From the NCBI GenBank assembly GCA_003313425.1, contig NHZP01000018.1, positions 558,001 to 622,000 on the forward strand: a stretch of 64,000 nt of DNA, written 5' to 3'. A program made the position numbers and the translations under genes. Shown here in pieces: positions 54,093-64,000 of the stretch. The number at the start of each line of letters is the position of its first letter. Position 1 is the first letter of the stretch. The stretch comes from Pseudopyrenochaeta lycopersici. Taxonomy: Eukaryota > Ascomycota > Dothideomycetes > Pleosporales > Pseudopyrenochaetaceae. The notes below the pieces were generated by a model. The model had not been told where the DNA came from and ran no database searches. It was given only the letters and a program-made list of their open reading frames with translations.

Positions 54093-56540
54093 CTACAACG
54101 GCGGCAGGGATTCGCGACAATTTGGACAAAGAAGTCTGTACTTCATCCACCCTTCAAGACACTCGGTATGGAAAATATGTCGACAAGGCGTGACCATATA
54201 CTGCCTCCTCTGTAGAATCATGCTGGTGCCGCCCATGCCTGCCACACTAGCTTCATCAGCACCAGCCGGTATGACCGGTACCTCGATATCTTGAGCGCAA
54301 ATACTGCAATCGAACACCTTCTTGTTTTTGCCTTTAGATTCGCCAGCAGACTTGCTCGGTGCACTAGTGTCGGCCTCATCTGCGGACGAAGAAGACGCAT
54401 CTGGCGATGTTGTGTCCGCTGTTGTGATGTTCAGAGGCATCGTAGCACCCTCCTCGTCCTCCCTCAAGATAGGATGATAATCGTACGCTGGTGGCGCCCA
54501 CCCTTCTCTTATGAAGAACCTCGGTCCCAGCACCTCCTGGATCCCAAGCAAAACACCCTGAACCCATAGCCATCCCACGAGCACCGCAAAGCCGTTCCAA
54601 TCTGTCTTGGAGAACAACACGTTGTCCTCTTTGAGATAGAAGTATGCGACAGGAATGATGCGGACGACACTGGTGCCAACCACGTAGTCCCAGCGCAGCG
54701 CTTTCCGACAGTTGCGCATTATGTTCCGGTAGATTTGCGGGACCCAGAACGATAAGTAGAGGAAAGATATTACGCTGAAGTAGATGCTACGGTACATGGT
54801 ACGAGCTGTGGCAAATTGAATAGTAATGAAGAAGATGACTATGAGAAGGAGGCAGAAACGGCTATAGAGGGTGCCGAGTTCGGCTCGAGGGTTAGTGTTT
54901 ACGGTCGCAGTGGCGTTGTTTGGTATAGGTGTTGTGTCTTCTAAGGGATCGTCTTGATCTGGCGCAATAATGATCGGTGTCGGTGGGCGAGGTCGAGGAG
55001 CCGTTGTTGGAAGCGGTAAACCTCCATCTGTCGGCGGAGGCGCTGGGGTTGGGGTACTCGTGGCAGGGCCAGAGGGTGATGCCGTCGCTGTTGGTGCTTG
55101 TTGTCGCTCTTGTCGTGCTCGTTCCGCAGCTTGTACAGCCCATATATCCATCAAGAACCGAAGGTGAGTGAGGACCGAAAATAATGCTATGAATGCGATG
55201 CTGTATAATGCCAGCTGCGATGTGCCAAGGAACAGATACATGAAGATAAGTATTAAGAATGTGAACCCATCGCCCAGAGCCATCATCGCAATGGTGTAGA
55301 AACTGACGCGGCTGCGCATTGACGGCGTCGCAGTCTCTTTCATTTGCTTTATCAGAAACGAGAGCTGGAAAGCCAGAGCAGCGGCGAAAGCTATGATGCT
55401 ATGCCTTGCTCGGCCGTTGAAGCCTTCGGTCTTCGAGCCAACAAGGTGTTTGCCTTCTGAAGGCGGAAAGTTAGGGGGTCCCTTGGATTCTATGACGAAG
55501 CCGCAATCTGGCGAGAAGCCCACCATGGATATCGAGAACTCCGTATGCTGAGGAATCGGGGCTCCAGTAGGATATCGCATCTCATGCTCAAGCCATGCCA
55601 TATCTACGCCGTATTGGCTCGGAACCTCTTGAAGGTAGAGCACGAATTCACAATGATGACCTTGGAACAGGCCTTCATTGCCTCCTTCAACCGAAGACGT
55701 CCAAGGATTCCAGAGCGGGAATGCTCGACTCTCTTGCCGTTGGATTGCCTCATGGATCGTCCAGTTCAAGAAATGCTGCGAGGTAGAGTAAAGATGCTGC
55801 GAGATCTGGAAGTGCGGGAGACCGAAGATGCCAGCATAACGATCACTTGTGGTAGTCAAGACCGCCGTTCCGCTCTGCAGAAAGTGCACTCCATGTGCGA
55901 CAAACTCCCACCAGTTGCCGCCAAAGCTATCATCATCTCCGATCACGACCTTCACGCTGATCTCAGACATGGTCTTGTTTTCGTTCCTCCGCATTTTATC
56001 TTCCAGCTCCGTGATGTGTAGCCGCAACGGCCCGCCCGCCCCTGTCAAATTCCTGTCGAAATCCAAAAGGTGTGCGAATGGGTTGTCCGGGATCATGGAC
56101 GAGTTGCCCATATCCTCCGGGTGCCGTACTCGGCTGAGGGGTGAGCGCACCCACTCGCCCTGCACATAGCCAGAGAGATTCTTATACACCGGAATGTCGA
56201 GTCCCTCCTCTTCCAGCCTGCCGTCGAGTATACTCTTCCCTCTGTCTCCCAACAATCTTTCCGACTGCTCCTTTGCTCGTTGCCTAACGGGATCCAACAA
56301 CTCCCACGCAAACCCATCTTCATCCCGCAGCCCGGTGATGTTCAGCCATTTATCCTTGCGTGCATTGAAATCACCATATCTCGTTCTATTCAGGATATCG
56401 AGCTGGGTGTGCTCGCGTTCAAGGAGCTCCACGAATCGCGCTCTCGCGTTGAAGGTCGGCTGTTGCGGCTCCGGGCTGTTGATAAGGAGCAGCAGGATTA
56501 TGAAGAAGAGGAAGCCTCGTGGATCGCGACGAACTTCCAT
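54093..56540 (-). CDS. TUL1: Dsc E3 ubiquitin ligase subunit Dsc1/Tul1
   Basis: Catalytic subunit of the Golgi/endosomal Dsc complex, which ubiquitinates membrane proteins and, in many fungi, activates SREBP. Intronless, 815 aa. A signal sequence (about residues 8-22, GFLFFIILLLLINS) is followed by a large lumenal domain with N-glycosylation sites (NRTRYG, NLSGY, NSSMI, NLTGAG). Multiple membrane helices lie in about residues 385-680, interrupted by a Pro/Thr/Ala-rich cytosolic loop (about 475-540). A C-terminal RING-H2 domain reads CSIC...TPCRHIFHTECLEGW...CPNC, with a 30-residue insert between the second and third ligands, as in Tul1 proteins. Length and layout match the family and no damage is seen. 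Confidence 0.94.
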   Translation of the reverse strand: MEVRRDPRGFLFFIILLLLINSPEPQQPTFNARARFVELLEREHTQLDILNRTRYGDFNARKDKWLNITGLRDEDGFAWELLDPVRQRAKEQSERLLGDRGKSILDGRLEEEGLDIPVYKNLSGYVQGEWVRSPLSRVRHPEDMGNSSMIPDNPFAHLLDFDRNLTGAGGPLRLHITELEDKMRRNENKTMSEISVKVVIGDDDSFGGNWWEFVAHGVHFLQSGTAVLTTTSDRYAGIFGLPHFQISQHLYSTSQHFLNWTIHEAIQRQESRAFPLWNPWTSSVEGGNEGLFQGHHCEFVLYLQEVPSQYGVDMAWLEHEMRYPTGAPIPQHTEFSISMVGFSPDCGFVIESKGPPNFPPSEGKHLVGSKTEGFNGRARHSIIAFAAALAFQLSFLIKQMKETATPSMRSRVSFYTIAMMALGDGFTFLILIFMYLFLGTSQLALYSIAFIALFSVLTHLRFLMDIWAVQAAERARQERQQAPTATASPSGPATSTPTPAPPPTDGGLPLPTTAPRPRPPTPIIIAPDQDDPLEDTTPIPNNATATVNTNPRAELGTLYSRFCLLLIVIFFITIQFATARTMYRSIYFSVISFLYLSFWVPQIYRNIMRNCRKALRWDYVVGTSVVRIIPVAYFYLKEDNVLFSKTDWNGFAVLVGWLWVQGVLLGIQEVLGPRFFIREGWAPPAYDYHPILREDEEGATMPLNITTADTTSPDASSSSADEADTSAPSKSAGESKGKNKKVFDCSICAQDIEVPVIPAGADEASVAGMGGTSMILQRRQYMVTPCRHIFHTECLEGWMKYRLLCPNCRESLPPL

Positions 56541-56909
56541 CAGGGAGGTTGCGGTGGTGCGGGAGCCATGGAGGGGCAGAAAGTAAAAAGATGCGAAGAT
56601 TCACGGTCAATCACGTTCGACGTCTAAGATGACGTTGGCCAGAACGAGGTCGCCTCGGTCTCCGCGATTGCTTGGCAGCCCTTTCACACTCGACAATCAT
56701 GCACGCATAGAGACCCGGAAATGATAGTATGGATAATGAATTCAAGGGGCAAGAGGGGTATTTGTTCTTGTATGTACACAGAGAAAGCCCAATTACGTCA
56801 TGATATGCCAGTCTGAACTCCTGCGAACGCCTTTTAGGTACTGTCCTGTCCTGTATACACATAAAACGATAGCTTTACCAAAAGGCGTAAGCGGTCAACA
56901 AAGTCATGA
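56541..56909. other. Intergenic
   Basis: Upstream region of Tul1 and 3' flank of Fzo1, both minus strand. Nothing else seen. Confidence 0.5.
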
Positions 56910-59692
56910 TCAAATACTGGGGCCAGCAAAAACTGCGGGTGGCGCAGCTTCCAAGTCCACGCGTTGCACTGTCTGGCGCAAGTCGTTGCTGCTACGGACG
57001 AGGTTGCCAAAGTACTTGCGGGCTACTTCAGTCTCCTTCTTAATCTTGCTTGTCTCCTCCTTCTTAAGCTGAAGCTTCTCAACGTTCCTCTGCAGGCCGA
57101 TACGCACATCGTTAGCCGGCCCCTTGAGTGCGCGTCGGATTTCGGAGCTGATGCGCAGCGCGTTCTGGTGGGTGTAATCGATGACTGCCAGTTGTTGAGC
57201 TAGCTTCGCGCTGAGTCGATGAGGAAGAGACCTGGGCACTGATGCTAGGATGTAGGACACTCCAATGGCAACTGGGAAACTTTGTTAGTTCCAGAATCTT
57301 GAATCGGTGAAAACAAGCACTCACCACCTGCGATAAGGCCAGGAATCAAAAGCCTCTTCATGTTGTTTGAGCCCATGATCTTTGCAGCACCAAGGGCGCC
57401 GTCTAGCCAACCCACGCCACCAACTAACCTGCCGCCAACCACACCTGCAACGGTGACAGCCATGCCCGTACCTGCGACCTTTTCTTGTTGTTCCCACAGG
57501 CTTCCGACATCGAAGAAGTCCCAGAGCTCAATGTCAATATCAACCTGCCTAGCGAGGGCGTGAGCGGACTTCTTGAACATCCTCTCCGGCCGAAACATAA
57601 CATCAGCATACAAGCTGTTGCCAAGATGAAGGACGCCCAGATTCTTGATGCCATTGTAGCCCTGGACAGTCTGAGTCCGTGCATGCTCCTCGCACAAACG
57701 AACCGTTTCTGTGACTTCATGAAGCATAGAATCCCGTATATCCTCGGCATATTGGTAGGCAGAGAAAAGGCCTGGGTATTCGATGCCCAGGTCTTTTTCG
57801 CCCACCCTCGCAATACAGGTATTGAGCGTATCCCGAGTGTGGCCATAGACCTCTGACGTCGTATCTTCAACCATCCGGTCTACCGCTTCGCCCGCCTCTG
57901 TCCGTGACTTCTTAGACTCTTCAAATTCTGGTTCCAGCGCATCAATTTCCTTCTTCACGCGGTCCAACTCAGCCTGAGAAACGTCTCGGTTCACCGTTGC
58001 AAGGTTATTCATGTCTCCAAGCACGTTCAGGAGGTAAGTCTTTGCTGGGGCAAGCTTGGATCTTGCCCTCTTCTCCAACACGAATCGTCGTAGGGAAGTC
58101 TCCAAATCGGCAAAATCCCGTAACTTGTCTGCCTCTTTACCCTTGCCCTTTCCTTTATCCGATGGGTCATCATCACCATCACCGTCCGGTGGTGAACTTC
58201 CCCCTCCTTGCATAGGGATTGCATTACTGGAGACAAAATGTACTAACTCGCTGGATTCCTTAAAGGTCGCTGGGCTCAATCCATGAACTTGTTTCAAAAT
58301 CATCTCTTGACAGCGTTGTTGATCGCGAATGACATCGAAACCGTTCACTACCATGAACATGTAGGCTTTTTCACGAGCAGCGCTGAAGATGAAGTTTTTC
58401 GCAGACTCGGTAAAGTGATTCGCTGCAGAAACAACGAAGACCACCACATCAATTTCTTCTTGCCGAGCGAATACTGCAGTTGTCTTGAGTGAATCCGCGT
58501 TCAGTCCTGGTGCGTCGATGAGGGCAATATCAACCACTCCGTTGTTGAGAATCGACTCGTCCACGTCCCGGATATCCTTGATGTATATTTTGCATTGCGA
58601 GAAATGGTCGTTATCCACGACAATCTTTTCCAGGTCCTTCAAATCAAAGACAGTGTATGTGCTTTCGTCATGGCGGTTATAGGTTGAGCCAATGGGAACC
58701 GCATGGACTTCCTCGACCCCACCATTCTCCCTAAAGTCAAGAACCTCGCAAAATATGCTTGTGCAAGGTTGCTGATCCTCAGGAAGGACTTTCCGGCGGA
58801 GGAGAGCGTTGCAAAATGTTGACTTTCCTGCATTGAGATCTCCAGTTACGAGCACCTTGCTCGATGTGTCCTCAATGCGCTCTTTGATAGAGTAGAGATG
58901 GCGTATGCTCTGCTGAATCTGCCCATCGAGGAGAGATGCAATAGAGTTCTTCTCTAAAGAATGTACCAAATCTGTCTGTGTCCGACCGCCCATGCGCAAC
59001 TCCAATTTCAGGACTGAAAAGTCGTGTGCTAGTTTTGGTGTCACCAATCGTGGTTCCTCTTTTCGTTCTTTTGCAGCCGCTGAACTTGATTCTGCCGTGA
59101 TATCGTCACCGACGGTTGTGCCTGCTCGTCGTAATGGTCGTGGTCGTTCGGGGGAGCGTGAACTGGGCTCAAAGTCACCCATGGCGGACTGGGTATGCTG
59201 CAAACCAGGTCTAGATTCGCTGCGCATGTGTGATTTTTGAGTCTCTATCTGGACCGAAGGGTAATGAGCGGGCCATTTCAGGTTCATCTCTTGGAAGCTT
59301 TTGAGAGCGTCGATGGTGCCATGGATCGCTCGGCCAAGCGCATTTTTGTTCTGATTATATCGTAATTGCAAGACATGACTGCGTTGCCTGTCATGCTCGG
59401 AAGAATTCGAGTCGCCGGAGAGTATTGGTGTTGGCGATTGAGACGGTCTATCCTCGCCGATGTTAGAATGCCAACTCGACAAAGCGCTCTCTCCGTTGTG
59501 AATGCTTCCTCCGTACCCAGAGTCATCGTCCAGCATCGATACCAGGCGGGCAGCGGCTTCAGGCGTCGAGCTCCCTCCGACTGTCATATATCCTGGCCCT
59601 CGCCGCGGTAGAAACGGATCAGGCGATCCTGCATCGCGGCTGCTGGAAGACTCCCCTGGGTGGGAGTTATCGGCGCGTTGATCCGGATCCAT
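56910..59692 (-). CDS. FZO1: Mitofusin Fzo1
   Basis: Dynamin-related GTPase of the outer mitochondrial membrane that drives mitochondrial fusion. Minus-strand exons 57325-59692 and 56910-57271 give 909 aa. The disordered N terminus and first heptad region (about 100-270) precede the GTPase: G1 GDLNAGKST (about residue 285), G2 Thr in QPCTSIF, G3 DAPG, and VNGFD in the G4 region. After a coiled coil come two close membrane segments (GMAVTVAGVVGGRLVGGVGWL and LLIPGLIAGGVAIGVSYILAS), the second split by the intron, and then a C-terminal coiled coil (LAQQLAVIDYTHQN...VEKLQLKKEETSKIKKE). Acceptor choice is fixed by continuity of the second membrane segment. Intact. Confidence 0.95.
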
Positions 59693-60273
59693 CTAGGTGG
59701 CTAATTGTTGTGCGCAGGTGCTGAAGGGGGCATGTCGTGGTGGTAGGCAAAATGTTGGAAGCGGTGGCGGTGAAATGGCGGTAGAGCAGAATGATGCACG
59801 TCAGGCTTGGCAATTGAAGAACGTTCGGGGCAATGCCGCGGCAATATGTCACACCTTGTGCATCTAAGCGAATTCGCCTTTGAAGTTTGTCTAGGACTGG
59901 ATAAGAGTAGTAATAATAGTTCCGGTCTTGTCTATGGTATACTGTAAGATTCGACAGTGTCGGTGTGTGAGCGTGACAAAGTCTGGGCATGATACGAATC
60001 CCTATGAACGGTATCTTGCCTAATGCCCTTGCCATGCATCAACCAGTTCAAGCACAACGCCAAGCACACTGAACAGAACCCAAACTGTTTTGTCCAAGCC
60101 GTTCACTCCATTGTAAACCGTCGTATTCGTTAAGCCTAGTCAGGCAGTCCAGGTTATCTAAATAGCAATCACTGCCCACTTCGTACCCGCCTCCGCCAAC
60201 TCCACGATACACCCCACGTGTTCCGCAGACACCCCGCCAGACTACCTCATAATCGGAACTCCCAATCGCAACG
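59693..60273. promoter_or_regulatory. Shared promoter region of FZO1 and VPS2
   Basis: 581 bp between the divergent start codons of FZO1 (minus) and VPS2 (plus). No specific motif assigned. Confidence 0.45.
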
Positions 60274-61143
60274 ATGAACATTGTGGAGTGGGCTTTTGGG
60301 AAGCGGATGACGCCGGCGGAGCGACTGAGGAAGCACCAGCGAGCGCTCGAGAAAACACAACGAGAGCTAGACCGCGAGCGCGTGAAGCTTGAAAACCAAG
60401 AGAAGAAGCTGGTGGCAGACATCAAGAAGAGTGCAAAGAATGGGCAGATGGGACCTCTGCGGATACAAGCGAAGGATCTTGTGCGGACAAGACGGTATGC
60501 TGGCTACGCTCATCGCGTTATAGTATGTGCATGGCTGACATCTACAAAGATATATCCAGAAGTTCTACCAGATGCGAACCCAGCTGCAAGCGATCTCGTT
60601 GCGGATACAGGTGGGATATCTAAACTAGGGCTTGAGAAGGCGTTGCTGACACTAGGCAGACTGTCCGAAGTAACGAGCAGATGATGCAGTCGATGAAAGG
60701 CGCAACAGGTAGGCATAGAATTCGTTTCACAAAGAACATGTCTAACACCTACAAGCACTACTGGGCAACATGAATCGACAAATGAATCTTCCGGCTCTGC
60801 AGCGCATCGCTCAGGAGTTTGAGAAAGAAAATGACATCATGGACCAGAGGCAAGAGATGATGGACGATGCCATCGACGACGCCACAGGTCTCGAGGACGA
60901 GGAGGAGAGCGAAGATGTTGTCAATCAAGTGCTAGACGAGATAGGCATCGACCTTGGTCAAGCCGTAGGTTCTACATCAGTATCAACCAAGTATGCGCTA
61001 ATACTCTACAGCTCGGTGAGACGCCCAGCGGCCTACAGAAGAATACGGTGCCTGAAACTCGGGTCGCCCAGGCTATCGGCGGTGGGGGAGCTGATCCTGG
61101 TGATGATGACCTCCAGGCCCGGTTGGACAGCCTGAGGAGATGA
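60274..61143 (+). CDS. VPS2: ESCRT-III subunit Vps2/Did4 (CHMP2)
   Basis: Polymerises with Snf7/Vps24 on endosomes to form multivesicular bodies and recruits Vps4. Five exons, 60274-60494, 60550-60610, 60660-60708, 60756-60964 and 61012-61143, give 223 aa, the usual Snf7-family length. The basic N-terminal half starts MNIVEWAFGKRMTPAERLRKHQRAL, the classic CHMP2 N terminus. Helix 2 is restored across the small exons (YIQKFYQMRTQLQAISLRIQ, then TVRSNEQMMQSMKGAT). The acidic C-terminal half (EDEEESEDVVNQVLDEIGIDLGQAL) ends with LQARLDSLRR, a MIM1 motif for the Vps4 MIT domain. Every junction keeps phase, and without splicing the gene appears as unrelated fragments. Confidence 0.95.
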
Positions 61144-62194
61144 GGAACTGGAGGACCAGAGCACTCGATGTGATTGCACTTCTCTTGAGTCACAGGCTTG
61201 TGACCATCTGAGGGATATCGATATCAGACTGCGCATAATTCCTCAGTTGCCATGGCCAAATATTTCTGAGCTTCCCACTACCTTCATGCACCAAGCTATT
61301 CACGCATAGACTTGCAATTCACGAGATAGGGCAGCGGTTCGAGTCGTGTTACGGGCTGCTCGGTAATCGATTCCTTATGCTCTTGAGTTCCGAACGTAGG
61401 ATATTGAAGATTAGCTGCGACTTTGCAATTTTTTTATCTGCTAGTGCTTGTAGACCTCCTCGGTCATGAGTGGTATTCGTGACTAGTATCCATTAGCCAC
61501 AGCTAAGATCTGGATAACCCCCTGCGCAATTGGACCCAGTCCGTATAATGGGCCGACATCAATAAGAGCTTAGATCCTGCAGATCGCAAGTTTACCACAA
61601 CCCAAAGTGAAATTAACGCCTTAAGCAGCCTTGAGCCTTGACTGTTTAACGCATAGTCAAAGTCACAAGACCACGTACTATCGTTAAGCCACCACCAGCT
61701 TTGCGGCCTGGAGCGGGGTAGGGTACCTTCAACTTCCCAGCCAGACGCTTTTCCTCCAAGCTGTTCCCGTCCTGTGAAGAACAAAATACAATACGTTGCT
61801 GCTAGAGTCCATCCAATCTGCGTCTTTTGCGCCTTGCGTTCCTTTGCAGCTCTGGGCCTTGCGGTTCAATTCGCGCTCCACCTTGACAGTCCCGCCCGCG
61901 CGCGCATCGTACGTCATACAGCACCCAACTGGAACTGTCGCCATTGCCTCACAACGCTGCCCACATCTCGCCCCTCACATTATTATTTTTACGCTCGGTC
62001 CCTTTACCCTCTCGGTATATCCGACCCCTCCTAACACTCACTATTGTGTATACAGCGCTATTGCGAAGCCTTCAACCTGGCAGGAAACAAGCGGCGCAGC
62101 TTCTCCTCCCAAGGGTAAGAATACCTCTAGCGACTACTTGTGTAACATAGGCTGACTTTGTACCTCCTTTCCTGGCAGAGGCCTGCTGAATCGC
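61144..62194. other. Intergenic, 1 kb
   Basis: 3' flank of VPS2 and the 5' region of the PP2C gene. The final part is C/T-rich and has GT-AG-like pairs, so a 5' UTR intron or an upstream coding exon ending at an acceptor near 62180 is possible. Confidence 0.45.
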
Positions 62195-63940
62195 ATGTTC
62201 GGGACCTCACCTGGGAAGGAAGACGAATTGGCTGCCATTGACGGCCCCGCAATGAGCGACTCGCAAAAGCCCGCGCCAGCGGCTTCATCGGCTTCATCAG
62301 CTCCCATAGACATCGCAAGCCCAGGCACGACAAACGCTGCTGGCAACGGAGTCACATCTGCAGACCGAAAGAACAGCGACAGTGGCTCCACCCCGAACAC
62401 GGAGAAGAAACGCCGGAGCAGCGGGGTGTCGCGTGCAAGGGACATGTTCTCGAGCGCAAAGCAGTCGCTACATCTGAGCGGTTCCTCTCCTACGTCTTCC
62501 AACTCTGCGACGTCGACACAAAATGCTCAAACCCCTATGCAGAAGCTGGGCAAGTCCGACGCGGCGCTCAGTGTTCCCCAAGGCTCCTTCAACAACTCCG
62601 CTGGCGAGTCCGCACCAGGTCCGCGATCTACTTTCAGAGTAGGCGTCACAGAAGACAAGAACAAGAAATGCAGAAGGACGATGGAGGACACACACGCATA
62701 TCTGTACAACTTCCTGAGCACCCCCGCTCCCTCGTACGGGCCAGACAAGACGGGCTCTGTTTCCGAGACTGCCTCAACTCGCTCTGATCTCTCCGCTCAG
62801 CCAGTCATCGAGACAGACAATGGATATTTCGCTATCTTCGATGGGCACGCTGGCACTTTTGCCGCCGACTGGTGCGGTAAAAAGTTACATTTAATTCTGG
62901 AAGATACTATTCGGAAGAATCCCAACACACCCATACCTGAATTGCTCGACCAAACGTTCACCGTCGTGGATCAACAACTCGAGAAGCTACCGCTCAAGAA
63001 CAGTGGCTGCACGGCAGTAATCGCAGTCTTGCGGTGGGAAGACCGCGTTCCCAATTCCCAATCATCTACCGGCTCAGTCTTGTTCGCTCCCGCTGCAGCA
63101 TCAGCTGTCAAGAATGCCGGCGAAAGCGGCGAAAACAAAGCAGAGGGCGGTGATGCAGCTTCTACGGAACCTACTAGTGAACAACAAGTGGAAGCGAAGC
63201 TACGGAACGAAGCGAGCCGGCAAAGGGTGCTCTACACTGCAAATGTTGGCGATGCGCGCATTGTTCTATGTCGAAATGGCCGAGCGCTTCGGCTGTCGTA
63301 TGACCACAAGGGTAGTGATGAGAACGAAGGGCGCCGCGTCGCTAGTGCCGGTGGGTTGATACTCAACAACCGCGTCAATGGCGTTCTTGCTGTCACACGA
63401 GCGCTCGGCGATGCGTACATGAAGGATTTGGTGACTGGTCACCCGTATACTACTGAGACGGTGATCCAGGCAGATCAGGATGAGTTCCTCATCCTCGCCT
63501 GCGATGGTGTAAGTGGCACAACTCCAATGATTATGCATTAGCTAACGATTCAGCTCTGGGATGTCTGCTCCGACCAGGAAGCTGTGGACCTAGTCCGCCA
63601 CATTCATGACGCGCAAGAAGCTTCAAAAAAGCTCGTCGATTACGCCCTCGCACGATTTTCAACCGACAATCTCTCCTGCATGGTGGTTCGCTTCGACAAC
63701 AAAGCACTGCGGCAGCGCAAGAACGAGGCTGCAATGGGCGTTGATGGGGACCAGGCGACCTTAAAGGGAGGAGTGACGGAGGCAGACGCTATTGTGGCAC
63801 AAGCGAGGAAATCCATTGGTGAGCCTGAGCAATCGCTCGAGAGTACTGCGAAAGAGATCATCATGGAGGAAGCGGAAGCCGAGCCAGGCCCAGAGCTAAA
63901 CATTGATGCTGCGAAAGCGGCCCAGAAGAACCCCGTGTGA
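62195..63940 (+). CDS. PP2C-type Ser/Thr protein phosphatase
   Basis: Mg/Mn-dependent phosphatase (PPM family). Exons 62195-63508 and 63554-63940 give 566 aa. About 145 disordered, Ser-rich N-terminal residues precede the domain, which begins [23 protein letters not shown] (Glu/Asp metal ligand) and continues with FAIFDGHAG (metal Asp), [39 protein letters not shown] and [12 protein letters not shown] (metal Asp; the intron lies inside this motif), ending [12 protein letters not shown] (metal Asp). An insert of about 55 residues before [10 protein letters not shown] is Ala/Glu-rich. The general form is like yeast Ptc1, but assignment to one of Ptc1-Ptc4 is unsure. An additional 5' coding exon cannot be excluded because RLLNR is in frame after an acceptor at about 62180. 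Confidence 0.9.
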
Positions 63941-64000
63941 GGTAGAGGAGATGTTGGTGGGGCTTCTTCAAGTGGTTTTCAACGAGCGCATGCAAGCAGG

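Noticed and set aside
61321..61395. TTCGAGTC-like stretch reminiscent of a tRNA B box
   Set aside because: No matching A box or cloverleaf could be folded around it.
1..64000. CRISPR array, prokaryotic operon or viral integration
   Set aside because: No spaced direct repeats, no ribosome-binding-site-led polycistrons and no viral structural or replication genes; introns throughout show fungal nuclear DNA.

Overview
The window is nuclear DNA of a filamentous ascomycete (Pezizomycotina). Genes are split by short GT-AG introns, mostly 45-110 nt and often with CTAAC/CTGAC-type branch sites. Genes lie on both strands about 2 kb apart. The gene set is fungal: Argonaute, Dsc1/Tul1 E3 ligase, Irs4, Fzo1, cyanase, M35 deuterolysin, and a RIP-like mutated Fot1/pogo transposon. 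A dothideomycete is my best guess, by inference only. Coordinates of multi-exon genes span the introns; the exons I deduced are listed in each entry. They come from donor/acceptor sites, reading-phase continuity and family similarity, without transcript data.

Left part (1-16 kb): an Argonaute lacking its 5' end; ERV41; two small, disordered, stress-type proteins, each with a perfect TGACGTCA upstream; an NmrA-like oxidoreductase; a 2.7-kb gene-free stretch; and a homeobox transcription factor whose homeodomain is split by a 13-nt exon. Around 16-19 kb is a decayed patch: a frameshifted APH-type kinase gene and a 1134-bp Fot1/pogo-like element with 48-bp terminal inverted repeats, a TA target duplication, a transposase full of Gln-to-stop changes, and no DDE core.

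Middle (19.6-43 kb): a RING-H2 protein; mitochondrial inner-membrane protease Imp1, divergent from a JMJD7-type hydroxylase; IRS4 divergent from DNA ligase IV; then a secretion-related group. That group has a GPI-anchored protein with a Kex2-type site, a membrane-anchored protein resembling a deuterolysin prodomain, and an intact M35 deuterolysin. After it come an unrecognised five-pass membrane protein, a polyamine-oxidase-like flavoenzyme, and a third disordered stress-type gene, again with TGACGTCA upstream.

Right part (43-64 kb): phospholipase D; cyanase with a mitochondrial-type presequence; a C2H2 zinc-finger protein; a rhomboid protease; the Golgi/endosomal E3 ligase Dsc1/Tul1; mitofusin Fzo1, head-to-head with ESCRT-III Vps2; and a PP2C phosphatase. 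These are mostly housekeeping genes with no clear co-pathway cluster, although membrane trafficking and quality control (ERV41, rhomboid, Tul1, Vps2, PLD) and mitochondrial biology (Imp1, Fzo1, cyanase) recur. I found no secondary-metabolite backbone gene, no prokaryote-like operon, no CRISPR array and no confident RNA gene.
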